Under the pieces are notes generated by a model. It was not told where the DNA came from. It did not search any database and saw nothing but the letters and a program-made list of their open reading frames with translations. Source: Deroplatys truncata (Eukaryota > Arthropoda > Insecta > Mantodea > Mantidae). Taken from it: a stretch of 64,000 nucleotides of DNA. The position numbers and the translations under genes are program-made. The stretch is taken from NCBI GenBank assembly GCA_030765065.1, contig CM060978.1:54030421-54094420 (forward strand), given 5' to 3'. Shown here piece after piece: positions 1-10,812 of the stretch; within the stretch, counting starts at the first letter, position 1; each line of letters opens with the position of its first letter.

Positions 1-444
1 TTCAGTAGAAATGCAGCATTTGAGTAATCTAGAAAAAAAATCCTGTACACTTATGCTTTAGTTCCCAGTGTTAAGCATAGCTTTAAAAAAACACCTTCAA
101 CCCCTTCCTTACAGAATGCATCCCTTCTGAGTAAGACGTTTATTTTGGAAAGCAGTTGAGAAACAAAAAAAATCTTTAGGAAAATGTAGAGCTCGTTTAA
201 TTACACAATTTGTGGCAAATATTTTTTTCGTAGCGTTAACCATAACCGAGATATTCATTTCTTATCGTTTCAATTTTCCAGTATATTATGACATGCGCTT
301 TTAAGTGCTCGTCCTTTATTTCTCCTGAAAAAAAAAGATATTTGAAATTATATCTACCAAAATTCATGAACAGGGAATAGATAGAAATTTTTTATATCAA
401 CAATTTGTGAAGAAATTCGTCTAATTGAAACTCATCAGACTTTT
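1..444 (+). repeat. Degenerate H-B-like fragment
   Basis: Contains diverged versions of interior H-superfamily blocks in plus order: a 'gtagagctcgttta' block resembling gtagatctcgttaa, then 'acacaatttgtg' and 'cgagatattc'. No terminal repeat is visible. The first 100 bases show nothing I recognise. No gene is evident. Confidence 0.35.
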
Positions 445-582
445 TGCTTTATCCACCACTAACTTATAGCAAATAGAGGAAGTATAGCATTCCCCAAAAA
501 GTCGATACTAAGATTTACCGGAAATACACGATTTGAGACGTCCTGAATAAAAAAAAAAGCAATATATCCTTAGAAAAACATC

Positions 583-620
<38 letters not shown>

Positions 621-760
621 CAGCGTAATTCCAAAACGAAGAGTTGCTGAAACACCAAACTTTATATTTAAGTTGAGGATCTCCAAAGATACAAGACAAT
701 TTTCAAGAAAATTCCCCTGCAACAAACTAAGGTATATATGAAAACTTTAAAGCGGGTTAT
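445..760 (+). mobile_element. Degenerate, truncated H copy with GT tract
   Basis: Follows the H-superfamily order from the H end (gaggaagtatagcattcc) through the GT microsatellite to the 'ttttcaagaaaattccc' block, then stops. The 12-bp terminal repeat is mutated and the 3' two thirds are missing. Short minus-strand reading frames rich in His-Thr come from the microsatellite and are not genes. Confidence 0.6.
583..620. repeat. (GT)n microsatellite
   Basis: Uninterrupted GT dinucleotides at the position where nearly every H copy in the window carries a GT/GTCT tract. Confidence 0.95.
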
Positions 761-790
761 CAACATTATCAACATTATCAACATTATCAA

Positions 791-844
<54 letters not shown>
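758..844. repeat. (ATTATCAAC)n followed by (ATT)n
   Basis: About four copies of a 9-bp unit run directly into an ATT trinucleotide array of about 18 units. A slippage-generated compound microsatellite. Confidence 0.95.
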
Positions 845-845
<1 letters not shown>

Positions 846-905
846 CGATCGAAATCAAACATAACGACAAAAAATGCTGAAAAGAGATAAAGGGAAAAGA
901 GAATC

Positions 906-1218
906 TTCTTCTTCTTCTTTTTCTGTTTAACCTCCTCTTATGTAAGACTTACACCCCTCAGGACTTACAGGCGGGTGCCTGGGGCCAGAGGCCCGTCGAG
1001 GAGCAGACACTCATGCATCAGACAGAATATCCAGGATGGGTGATCAGCGCGATGCCTGGGAGCAGTTGGTGGAACGAATGGCGGGGGAAACCGGAGAACG
1101 CGGAGAAAACCGCCCAGACGCCGCTTTGTCCACCACAAATCCCACATGCGGGTCTCTGGGATTGAACCCGGGCCGCCTCGGTGAGAGTTGAGCGGTCTAA
1201 CCACTCGGCTACGGCGCC
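906..1218 (-). mobile_element. SINE-1 (tRNA-derived), full length
   Basis: On the minus strand it starts ggcgccgtagccgagtggtt, a tRNA-like head with A box, and has a B box in 'gggttcaatccc'. The body contains conserved 'tttcccccgccatt' and 'gatcacccatcctgg', and the element ends in an (AAG)n tail (seen as TTC repeats at 904-918). A 10-bp direct repeat AAAGAGAATC at 896-905 and 1222-1231 is its target duplication. Four more copies lie in the window. Head and tail show a Pol III SINE mobilised in trans by a LINE; the clade of that LINE is unknown. Confidence 0.9.
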
Positions 1219-2079
1219 TATAAAGAGAATCAATTTATAAAATAAAAAGACGCCCGCTCTGTAAATTCATGCTAGGAATTGCTTTTGCTGAAAAGGCAGA
1301 AAAACAATTTTTGTTTTCCTCGAAAGGAAAGCAGATGTACCTGCTATCGGCGACAAGAAGTCTACTAGAAGTTTCTCTTTTGTACTTTGGCTCAGACGTG
1401 AAGTTAACAGGGTCAGAAAGCATACGTGTCTTATCTCCGATCTAAGAATATTCGTGGGAAGATTTTAAACTCAAAATAAGTTGTAAGAAGCAGACGTGAA
1501 AGTTGTCAAAGTGGGGGTAGCCAATAATAAAATCAAGAAACAAAAATGATAGCCAATAAAAGGTCGCGTATACATTATATGATACGTTGAACTTAAAACG
1601 GAACGAAACATAAGAAAGGTGGGGTAAATTCTAAGTTTGGCGAAAGGCCGAGCCCACATTCGGGTAAAAACTAACCACGAAGACGGTTGATGAAACAAAA
1701 TAAGTAGAAAATAATCTGAAAGCTTGAAGTGTGAAATGAAGTTGTGAAATCTAGGCAATTCGAGGGCTAGTCGGAGGAAGACAAAAGTAACGACTTCGCG
1801 AAAGTTATGACAATAATAACGGTGGTTTTGACGACGAAGGTGGCGGGTCGACCACATAGGAATCTTTGTAACAAAAATAAAAAAATAAGAACTCAATCTT
1901 CGCCGGCGGCATTATCAATAACAAGGCAGCGTCACCACCCCTTAAAACCAGAACCTCAGCTCTACCAGAACACGTTTCTAATCCCTGCCATCTAACAATC
2001 GAACCCGGGACCATGAGTCTCCTGAAGTGACAGCAAGGAGCAACACAGATGTGTCAAAGGTCAGTGTCAACTTTCTCGT
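1219..2079. other. Low-copy stretch with a tRNA-like B box (minus strand)
   Basis: On the minus strand, 'ggtcccgggttcgattgtta' at about 1994-2014 fits a Pol III B box, and GC-richer sequence follows to about 1840. It may be a SINE not otherwise present here. The long minus-strand frame at 1471-1896 (141 codons) has no motif I recognise and runs through low-complexity sequence; I do not call it a gene. Confidence 0.35.
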
Positions 2080-2252
2080 TATATTTTATTTTTTCCAACG
2101 AATTTGATTAAAATACTATTATGCTTAAGATATTTTCATGACAAATAAATATACAACTTAAATTATCTGCGAATAGCCTGTAAAGATCTCTGCATTCTGA
2201 AGACTTTTGCATAACTTGTAAACGTAAAAGAAAGATAAAATATTACTATACA
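2080..2252 (+). mobile_element. H-B interior fragment interrupted by H-A
   Basis: Matches interior H blocks (gattaaaatactat, aagatattttcatgaca, cttttgcataact, taaaatattactat) and is cut at 2253 by the next H-A copy. Confidence 0.55.
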
Positions 2253-2384
2253 AGATCTTCTCTACTACGTATAGCAAGTACGGGAAGTATTGCATTCCAT
2301 CCAAAAATGCGATACTGACATTTCACAGAAAATACACGTCTTGAGGTGCCCTGAATCCAAATGAAGCATTTTTGGAAACATGTT

Positions 2385-2442
<58 letters not shown>

Positions 2443-3213
2443 TGTCAGTCTGTGAACAGCACAACTCAAAAACGAAAAGTAGGATAAATACCAAACTTGG
2501 TGCTTGAGTTTACTATCTGCCAAGGATGCGAAATGAAGATTTTCAAGAAAATCCCCCACTCCAGACTACCCTTAACGTGGAACATTTTTCAGAAGTTTGG
2601 ATTTTATCAAAAATGGCTCTAACGATTTTGATTAATGTATATGTTTAAAATATCTTCATGGCAAATGAAATGTTTATCGTGAATTTTCTGGGAATGTCCA
2701 TAAAAGCGCTTTTTATTCTGAATGACTTTCGTATAATCGGTAAACCGTAAGAGATATACAAAGCTTTACTACGCAAAAAATGTATATCTCGTTAAAACAC
2801 ACACTTTATGTCATATACATATTTTTTGTGGAGTGAACCATTTGCGAGATATTTCTTGTTATTTGCTTGAATTTTCCAATACTTTTTCTCAAATGGGAAT
2901 TCGTTATTCGTTTTTTTATGTCCTGGACACGCAAAGAGATTGAAATGCTCCACATAGCAACCAGCTCTTAAAACATTTGACTATCGCTTAAAGCCTACCA
3001 TATTCCTCTTACACCTACAAGAAAATTAGCAATAAGATAGTTTCTACAAATGTTTATCTCGATTAACATGAAGTAGATAGAGAATAAGCGTTTGTAAAAA
3101 TAGTTTATACAAGCTTCTGCTTGTTGTTTTATATCTACAACGAAATGTATAAACGTGTAAAAGTTTATCTCGATTAACAAGTAGAGGTAGAATAAACTTT
3201 TGTATCAGTGAGT
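2253..3213 (+). mobile_element. H-A copy, nearly full length
   Basis: H end with ttctctactacgtatag, GT tract at 2386-2441, interior blocks in order, then the usual tail. After the first 'agaataagcgtttgtaaaaatagttt' it carries a partial second version of the tail (3120-3213), so the T end is rearranged and lacks the ATCAGA terminus. Confidence 0.8.
2386..2441. repeat. (GT)n microsatellite inside H-A
   Basis: About 27 GT units, longest in the plus-oriented H copies here. It sits at the shared family position about 140 bp from the H end. Confidence 0.95.
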
Positions 3214-3353
3214 AGTGAAAGGCATATTAGGACAACACAAACTCTTAATTTCACATGTCAAGTTCACGTAACATATAATGTCGTAGTTTATAAAGTGATA
3301 GCACTATCTCAAGAAGAACACAGGGCTGCAATTTTCCAGTACACTTAAAAAGT

Positions 3354-4069
3354 TCTGATATGTTGCATTCACATGACTTTCTCATATCAATCTGCTATAA
3401 GCTATTCTTACAAAGTTTATTATTCTATACACCTCTTGTTAGTTCAAATAAACTTCCAAATGACATTCACAGATTTCATTGTAGGTACAGATAGTGAGTT
3501 GTTTAAGAGCGGATCGCTAGGTGATGACTTTGATGTTCGATGCTATTTGCACGACCACCGAAAAAAAAACAACGAATAACGACTTCCAACGTGAGAAAAG
3601 TGTATGTATTTGAAAATTCAAACCAATAACAAGGACCGTCTCAAAAAAAATTATTTGACTTAAATTGTGTGCTTTCAGAGATCAACATTTTTGTTCAGCA
3701 AGATTTTGTCTATCTCTTATTGTTTACCAAAGTCGTCCAGAAGAAACAGGGCTTCACAGGCTATTCGCAGAAAATTCAGGATAAACATTTTTATTTGTTA
3801 ACATATGTTATTTTAATTAAAATCGTTAGAGCTATTTTAAATAAAATCAAAATTTTCGAAACATTTTCCATACAAGGGTTAGTTTAAGGTGAAAGAATTT
3901 TCTTCAGAATGTTCTTGTCGTATCCTTGGAAGAGGCTGAATTTGAATACCATGTTTGGTATTTAACAGACTTTTCGGTTGCTCATAAACAGGCACATGAA
4001 CATTTTTCTAAAAATCTACTCCTCTATCTTCATTAGTGGGTATACAAACTATTCTTACTAAATCTTATT
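3354..4069 (-). mobile_element. H-B copy, cut by H-A at 4070
   Basis: T end 'tctgatatgttgcattcacatgactttctc', then H-B blocks (cctcttgttagttcaaataaac, gttaatttaa-type block, gttcttgtcgtatccttgg) running T to H. At 4020-4069 it jumps back to T-end-proximal H-B sequence (attagtgggtatacaaac), then is interrupted. No coding capacity is supported. Confidence 0.65.
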
Positions 4070-4904
4070 ACTTTCTCTACTACGTATAGTAAGCAGGGGA
4101 AGTATTGTATTCCACTCAAAAATTTGATACCGAGATTTCACCGGAAATACATGTTTTGAGACCTCCTGAATACAAAAAAAAAGCATTTTTGGAAACATGT
4201 CCGTGTGTGTCTGTGTGTGTCTGTGAACAGCATAACTCAGAAACGAACAATTGGATAAACACCGAACTTGGTATTTAGGTTCAGTATCTTCCAGAGATGC
4301 GACACGAAGGTTTTTAAGAAAGTTCCCCAACCCCAGACTACCTTTTACATGGAAAATTTTTCGAAAATGTTTATTTTCTCAAAAATGGCTCTAACGATGT
4401 TCATTAAAATATCATATGTTTAAGATATTTTCATGACAATCGAAATCTATATCTCGAATTCTCTGGGAATGTCTCCAAAAGTATTCTTCATTGTGAACGA
4501 CTTTTGCATAACTGGTAAACCATAAGAGATAGACAAAATTTTACTACAGAAAAAATGTAGATCGTCTTAAAATACACAATTTATGTCATATACATTTTTA
4601 TTGTTGGGTGAACAATTTTCGAGATTGCTTGTTATTCCCTTAAATTTTCCAATACTTGTACTTTTTCTCAAATTCGTTATTCATTTTTTGTCCTGGTAAT
4701 GCAAAGAGAATGGAATACTCCACATAGCAACCGGCTCTTAAAAGATTTGACTATCGCTTAAATACTACCATATTCCCCTTGTACCTACAAGAAAATTAGC
4801 AATAAGATTAATATCTCGATTAGCATGAAGCATATGGAGAATAAGCGTTTGTAAAAATAGTTTGTACAAGAGTAGAGAAAGTCATGTGAGTGTAACACAT
4901 CAGA
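4070..4904 (+). mobile_element. H-A copy, full length
   Basis: Starts ACTTTCTCTACT and ends AGTAGAGAAAGT followed by the CATGTG...CACAT hairpin and CAGA. Inserted in H-B just after 'ttactaaatcttatt'; a second H-A at 23061 sits at the same H-B position. Confidence 0.9.
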
Positions 4905-5447
4905 TTTTTTTGGGTGGAATGCAACGCTTCACTATTCTAGGTAGGTGGCAGAGAAAGTAACAAGGCCATTTGACATTCCAGATGACTTTTCTAACCATCT
5001 TATTGGTAAATAGCTTCGAGCCTAGACCTATACGCGCTACAGTGCTATTTCAAATACATCCTTGAAAACAATGCCCTTGGTCATTTACACAGAACTCCGA
5101 TACGTGACCTCTATCAGCCAATTTCTTCACCAGAAACAACTGCTTCACAAATGGATGTTGTTAGTAAACACAACTTCTGGCCTGTACCACTCGAGAAAAT
5201 TACCCTCACCAGCATTTTGAAACGTACGACTTAGGTTTTGAAACGCAGATGTTAAAAGGATGCATTTCGTCATAACCACACTCATCTGAAGGTTAATTGG
5301 TTTAATACACATCATTATTCTTCAGAAAGAATAGATAAATTATGTATTTATTTTAACGTCAACAGGCAAGACATCATAATTGCTTCCTTACGTAAGAAAC
5401 CCTTAACACTAATATATGAGGCACTAAAAGGCATCACTATTACATTT
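4905..5447. other. H-B end remnant then low-copy sequence
   Basis: 4905-4975 resembles an H-B H end in minus orientation (gggtggaatgcaacgc ... gagaaagtaa). The rest is AT-rich sequence with scattered CpG and no motif, repeat or splice-supported reading frame that I can identify. Confidence 0.4.
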
Positions 5448-5560
5448 TTACTTTCTCTACCAAGTACATAGTAGATAGAGAAGGTACTGCATTACACCCA
5501 AAGGTTTTATACCGATATTTCACTGGAAATAAATATTTCGAGGATGTTGAATCAAAAAAA
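5448..5560 (+). mobile_element. H-B H-end fragment
   Basis: Starts actttctctacc, continues through the 'gcattacacccaaa' and 'tttcactggaaat' blocks, then breaks off in an A-rich run beside the next H-B copy. Confidence 0.65.
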
Positions 5561-6228
5561 AAGAAAAAAAGAAAAATAAATAATCTGATGTGATACATTC
5601 TCTTGACTTTCTCAACTCTCTATCTTTATTAGTGGGCATACAAACTATCCTTACTAAAGCTTATTTTCACATCTACTTCATTTTAATTGAAATAAACCTT
5701 TGAAGAAATAGCTACATTACACATTTCGTTATAAATACAAAGAGAACAGTGATAGTTAAACGTTTAAGAACTGGACGCTATATGCTGGCCTTAAAATTCC
5801 ATACTGTTTCATGCAATCTTCTTCTTCTTCTTTCTCTGTTTAACCTCCTCTTATGTAGGAATTACACCCTCAGGACTTACAAGCCTGGGTTCTGTAGCGG
5901 GAACTATGATATACAGGGAACATAAATGTAATAGGAATAAGCTGAGTATTGTAACATATATGTAAAATGTGAAGCTAGCTAGCCGTGAGAAGAGAAACAG
6001 GCAGGTAGAAAGGGGTTTAGAGCTGGCAACACAGCTAAACAGTCACAGGCACGGAGAGAGATAGCAATAAGATGGAAAGAGAGGGAGAGAGATTTTGACA
6101 CCTTGGAAATCCCAAACTTATCAAGACTGCAGATTTGGAGGCAAATGTTTTCATAGCACGCTTAGGGGAGAACCAATAACAAAAAAGATTAGAAAAGAGC
6201 TAGGCGAACTTAGCGTCCCCTAAGCGAG

Positions 6229-6235
6229 TATAAAA
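6229..6235 (+). promoter_or_regulatory. TATA box of the solo LTR
   Basis: TATAAAA in a GC-richer context, about 40 bp upstream of TCATCT. Placement fits a U3 promoter driving left-to-right transcription. Confidence 0.6.
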
Positions 6236-6449
6236 GCGCACACGTGCAGAGCTCGCGCGTCTGTTCGTTTTCATCTGGTCCCGAAGAAGAGGTAACAATT
6301 CACGCCATATTTGTGTCGCTGCGTGTGAAGTTAGATATAGGAGACATAGCTAGCTTGGGGAGTTAAATTGTTGAAGATAGGCCCCTTTGCAGTACATATA
6401 GGTTTTAAAACACGGCTAGCGGCAGCACAAAACAGTATCATCACAATGC

Positions 6450-6455
6450 AATAAA
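6450..6455 (+). terminator. Putative polyadenylation signal of the solo LTR
   Basis: AATAAA about 175 bp downstream of the predicted start site, where the end of an LTR R region would be expected. Confidence 0.4.
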
Positions 6456-7488
6456 TTAAAGTTCGAGTCATATGGAGTTTCATTTTGTCTACCGTCACCA
6501 CACCCTGAAAAGAGTTTAGAAATACGGCAACACACAAGTGTACTAGGCTTGAATTACAGGAACCAGCCATCAACAGCTCCAAAAAGAAAGGAAGACGACG
6601 CCACGAGGAGGTCCGTTGCGTTCAGAGGCCCGTCGAGGAGCAAACACTCATGGATCAGACAGAATATCCAGGATGGGTGATCAGCCCGATGCCTGGTATG
6701 GGAAGAAGGAAGTTAATGAAACGAAATGTTGGTGAAATGGATGAAAGGAAAGGTGATGATGGGGCAGTTGGTGGAATGAATGGCGGGGGAAACCGGAGAA
6801 CCCGGAAAAAAACCCGCCCAGACGCTTTGTCCACCACAAATCCCACATGCGGTTCCCTGGGATTGAACCCGGACCGCCGTTTCCATGCAATCGCGAGAAA
6901 CAACTGAATGTTGAAAGACTTTAAACAATCACAATTTCAACCATTAAGGGATATCTCCGAACCGGCTTATGTCACAAAATAGTTATTTTAAATAAATTGT
7001 GTGTTTTAAAGAGATCTACGTTTTTTGCATAGTGCATTTTCGTCTATCGCTTAACGTTTACTAGTCTTATAACATGATATAAAATTCCTTTCGAATGAAG
7101 AGGACTTCAAAGGCTATTGCTAAAAAATCCGAAATATACATTTTATTTGTCATGAAAATATCATTAATGTATAGTATTTTAATCAAAATCCTATATCCAA
7201 TTTTAGAAAATAAAACAAACCATTCATCAAGTTTGGGGTTAGAGGTTTTCTTGAAAGTGTTCGTGTCGCATCTTTAGAAGGTAACCTAAATACCAAGTTT
7301 GGTATTTGTCCGACTTTTCGTTTTAGAGTTACGTTTTTTCACACATACATACACACACCTTTTTTTAAAAGTGCTTTTGTGAATTTAGGGGGCCCTCAAA
7401 ACACATTTACGTTGAAATCTCGGTATGGGATTTGTGGGTGGAATGCAATGCCTTCTATACATATTATGTACGTGGTAGAGGAAGTAAA

Positions 7489-8079
7489 AAGCATGTTTAG
7501 TAAAAGGCCTGTATGTGTGCTTTTGGGGAAATCTTTTAGAACCAAACATTTTAAACCATATGTGTTATAAGACTGTAAAATATATGATCCTGTGAGGTCC
7601 TGGCTCATAGGAGAGATTTATTGCTTTTGGGAAAATGTTTTTGGAACCAGAACAATTTTAAACCATAACTGTTTTAGAGTTTATTCCTTGTAAAGAGTTC
7701 AGGCATAATGAATTTGCTTTAATACGATACAGGTAGCAAAATAAGCCCAAGGCTGAGGTGGGTCCGGAGCAGTAGCAGAAATCTTCATTGTATAAGACAA
7801 GACAAGGCAAGATAAGTGATTTTATAATAAACCAGAACGTATGGTAACAACTAGCGCATGTATGTGATGTGAATTAATATTTTCCAACTCTAACTTTAAA
7901 GATAAGTGCTACTGTGGGTTAAAAGGATATATGAAATCGCATATAATTTCAAGAAAACCCAAATTATTAGCATAAAAAGTTTTGATAAGAACAGTAGCAA
8001 ACAATCGCCTCAGAAGCATGAACGCTGATAAAATCGATAATATATTAGCCATATTTAAGAGAAGAATCTTGAGCATCTT
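7489..8079. other. Low-copy sequence with a ~45-bp direct repeat
   Basis: Two related segments (7519-7562 and 7624-7668), each with 'ctttt-ggg-aaat', 'ggaacca-' and 'ttttaaaccata', are spaced about 105 bp apart. No family is recognised for the block, and no reading frame is supported. Confidence 0.4.
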
Positions 8080-8480
8080 TGAAGTATGGGCACGGAGATA
8101 TAACTTGCTTAAGAACCGGATTTTGTAGGATATATCAAAATCAAGAGGCTAAGATGTCCGGTCATTTGATGAGAGTACAAATCGCCTCACAGAAGATTGC
8201 CCACTATAGGATCAAAGCCATCCCGCAACAGGCTCGAAATGCTGTGAGTACCGGGACATCAGGGTATCTGTGGAAATGAAAAGCTAATCAGCTGGCTAAA
8301 AATGATACTAAGATACCTTGTGTTGGCCCTGAACCCTCGTCAATCAGTACATGTACCGCCAAAACCTCGGTAAAAACTTGGATTAGGGACACACACCAAT
8401 TCAGGTGGCAAACTGACCCTGGACAAAGACAAGGCAGGAAACTGGTCTTAGGTCCAGGCAACACTCTTTGCTCATTTCTC
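8080..8480 (+). pseudogene. LINE RNase H domain relic
   Basis: A broken reading frame retains the end of an RNase H domain: 'VSTGTSGYLWK' in place of the usual VPGHSGI..NE, a stop at about 8277, then KANQLAKNDTK, GPEPSS and a Trp/Gln-rich tail (WIRDTHQFRWQTDPGQRQ). This order is typical of the RNase H that follows the reverse transcriptase in jockey- and I-type LINEs. The catalytic start of the domain is not visible. It lies upstream of an RT fragment, the reverse of a normal ORF2, so at least two LINE fragments or a rearrangement are present. Confidence 0.6.
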
Positions 8481-8529
8481 TTGAGTTGGACAGAAAAGAA
8501 ATAAGGAAAGCAGTTGCATTAATTGAAAC

Positions 8530-9070
8530 CTAATCAGAGCCTTCAACCCAATACAGACACACCTCCGCCTCATCCAGCAATGGTGCCGGCGTTGGCGCAT
8601 GTCCGTTAACGCGGACAAGAGCCACGCCATGCTTCTAACGAAGCGCCACATCCCCACAGACTGCCCCACATTTCAATTTCGAGGCCGAAGGATTGAATGG
8701 AGGAATTCTATAACCTACCTGGGAGTGAAGTTGGATAAAGGTCTAACTTTCCGCGAACACATCCGAGACGTCTCGACCCGGGCGCAGGGGGCGATTGCCT
8801 CCTTGTACCCGATGCTGAGTTCGCTTAAAGCTACACCTTTTCCGAGCTTTGATAATCCCACTAATGCTATACGCCTGAGAGTTCTGGGACATGGGCACAG
8901 ACAGCTGGCTGCTATGGCTACAACGGGCGCAGAATAGGGGTCTCCTTCCCCATGAGACTACTACACGAAGCATCATCTCTTCCATATGTTGAAGATGAAA
9001 TTAGGCGCCGGGCTACTAAATTTTACGCCAGTTTACCAAACCATCAGAGTATCCTGGGGATTACAACCTA
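8530..9070 (+). pseudogene. Jockey-like non-LTR reverse transcriptase, C-terminal part
   Basis: The frame from 8599 reads CRRWRMSVNADKSHAML, then FQFRGRRIEW, ITYLGVKLDKGLTFREHI and a TRAQGAIASLYPMLS segment: the block after the YADD motif through the thumb of a jockey-clade RT. The frame is lost near 8840; a later frame reads VEDEIRRRATKFYASLPNHQ before a stop at 9069, typical of the end of such an ORF2. The catalytic YADD itself is upstream and not recognisable. Base composition is GC-richer than the neighbouring H repeats. A dead 5'-truncated LINE. Confidence 0.8.
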
Positions 9071-9600
9071 GAACTCGCCGTCTTCGGCGTCACCATGTTC
9101 CCCGCATGGCATGCGGGCACACCAGATAACCAAGGAGTTACACCAACAGCAACTAAAGCTGAACACCATAGTAATGCTACCCAAGAGATGATTGGTCTCA
9201 AAATTCAATCCCAACCAAAGAAACTGATAAACATAGACACACCAGGGAGCAGAAGGGCCGCTGCATCCTAACAGGCAGTTCGAGGAGCTACATGCTTCCT
9301 CCCTTCTTTCATTACTACCTAAAACTAAACCGTCATCCTTAACCATCATTTTTTCTACTAAAAATAGTCACCCTGTGGTTAAACCCTGATGAGAGTGGGC
9401 ACACAGCAAAAATTCACTCGGGCTAAAACTTAGCCTGCCAGCAGGCAGTCGGAGTTTGCATTAATTTCTGTACATGATCACTTCAGGAAACATTTACAAA
9501 GATGAACCCATCTGCAAAATGTGCAATCATCCTCCAATTTGAGGTTGAGGAAACTGCCTTGCATCACCCGTTTGATTAACCATTCGTGGCAAAAAATAGA
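9071..9600 (+). pseudogene. LINE relic with Cys-rich tail
   Basis: Mostly unreadable, but about 9490-9570 reads YKDEPICKMCNHPP and, after a stop, a frame with ETALHH. This resembles the C-x2-C...ETA-H segment that ends LINE proteins carrying RNase H. Several stops and at least one frameshift. Confidence 0.4.
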
Positions 9601-9997
9601 ATGGCCCTTTCTACAACCAGAAAAGAACTAGGAAAGGATGCTGGTATTGGAACCAAAATACAGCAACTCATTTAGGGAACAGATTTTGGGAAACAATGAA
9701 GGCATGTTTTCCCATGGAATTGCACAATAAACCTTTTAGGCTAACGTGCAGGAGGTCAATAAAATTACAACAAAATATTCCCCCCCCCCCGTTATCTACT
9801 CTAACCAGACAGAGTATGGATCCAGAGGACTTCGCAAGACCCAGATTAAGATAGGAGGATGGAATGGAACAGGAGAGTAAAACTCTGGGGGTAAGAAATT
9901 GGAAGCAATTAGCAAGAAATAGATATCCATCTAAGGAAAGTCAGGGGCCGCACTGGGCTGTAGAGCCCAGTGATGACGATGATGACAACGACTTTTT
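9601..9997. other. Unassigned sequence with poly-C run
   Basis: Possible 3' end of the LINE relic. A C homopolymer at 9780-9790 is the only local feature. The frame starting at 9864 runs into the next H-A copy and is not a gene. Confidence 0.3.
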
Positions 9998-10812
9998 ACT
10001 TTCTCTACTACGTATAGTAAGTAGGGGAAGTATTGTACTCCACCCAACAATTCGATACCGAGATTTCACCGGAAATACATGTTTTGAGACCCCTGAATCC
10101 AAAAAAAAACGTTTTTTGGAAACGTCCGGGTGTGTGTCTGTCTGTCTGTGAACAGCATAACTCAGAAACGAACTGTCGGATAAACACCAAACTTGGTATT
10201 TAGGTTCAGTATCTTCCAGAGATGCGACACGAAGGTTTTCAAGAAAATCCTCCCACCCCAGATTACCCTTACCATGGAAAATTTTTAAAAAAATTTAATT
10301 TTCTCAAAACTGGCTGTAACGATTTTGATTAACATATCATATGTTTTTGATATTTTCATGACAAATGAAATGTATATCTCGAATTCTCTGAAAATGCCTC
10401 CAAAATTGTTCTTCATTGTGAACGACCATAAGAGATAGACAAAATTTTACTACACAAAAAATGTAGATCACGTTAAAATACACAATTTATGTCATATACA
10501 TTTTTTTGTTGAGTGACCCATTTTCGAGATATTGCTTGTTATTCCCTCAAATTTTCCAATACTTTTACTTTTTCTCAAATTCCTTATTCATTTTTTATGT
10601 CCTGGACATACAAAGAGAATGGAATACTCCACATAGCAAACAGGTCTTAAAATATTTGACTATCGCTTAAAGCCTATCAATTCCCCTTGCATCAACAAGA
10701 AAATTAGGAATAAGATTAACATCTCAATTAACATGGAGCATATGGAGAATAAGCGTTTGTAAAAATAGTTTGTACAAGAGTACAGAAAGTCATGTGACTG
10801 TAAACACATCAA
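9998..10812 (+). mobile_element. H-A copy, full length (reference description)
   Basis: Order from the H end: ACTTTCTCTACT, hairpin ctactacgtatagtaagtag, 'attccaccca', 'tcaccggaaatacatg', a short GT/GTCT tract, 'gaacagcataactcag', 'aacaccaaacttggtattta', 'gcgacacgaaggttttcaag', 'accctttac(atgg)aa', 'gattttgatta', 'aaatgtagatc', 'ttcgttattcattttt', 'tgcaaagagaatgg', 'tgactatcgcttaaag', 'gagaataagcgtttgtaaaa', the subterminal repeat (here one base changed), the terminal hairpin and ATCAAA. T runs flank both ends. No protein motif and no long frame; a non-autonomous element. Confidence 0.9.

Larger units (their letters stand above)
5893..6619 (+). mobile_element. Solo LTR inside SINE-1
   Basis: A 727-bp block replaces nothing but the junction inside the SINE. 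It starts TGTAGCGG and ends CCGTTGC (imperfect inverted ends), flanked by GTTC on both sides (5889-5892, 6620-6623) as a likely 4-bp target duplication. It carries a TATA box, a TCATCT initiator-like site at about 6271-6276 and an AATAAA at 6450-6455, in LTR order. No gag/pol lies beside it, so it is a solo LTR from recombination. The exact edges are uncertain by one or two bases and the family is unassigned. Confidence 0.7.
5818..6879 (-). mobile_element. SINE-1 copy, 5'-truncated, split by an LTR
   Basis: TTC repeats at 5818 are the (AAG)n tail on the minus strand. SINE body follows to 5892 and resumes at 6620. It ends at the B box (gggattgaacccggaccg), so the tRNA-like A-box half is missing, as in 5'-truncated retroposition. 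The flanking direct repeat supports one insertion event. Confidence 0.85.
5582..7488 (-). mobile_element. H-B copy split by SINE-1
   Basis: T end at 5582 (tctgatgtgatacattc), H-B interior to 5817, then again from 6880 to the H end near 7488 (gtggtagaggaagtaaaa). The halves join across a direct repeat of about 11 bp: TTTCATGCAAT at 5807-5817 and TTTCCATGCAAT at 6880-6891. This dates H-B before the SINE. Confidence 0.85.

Noticed and set aside
1471-1896. 141-codon minus-strand frame as a membrane protein gene
   Set aside because: Hydrophobic content comes from AT-rich DNA; no motif, start context or splice support.
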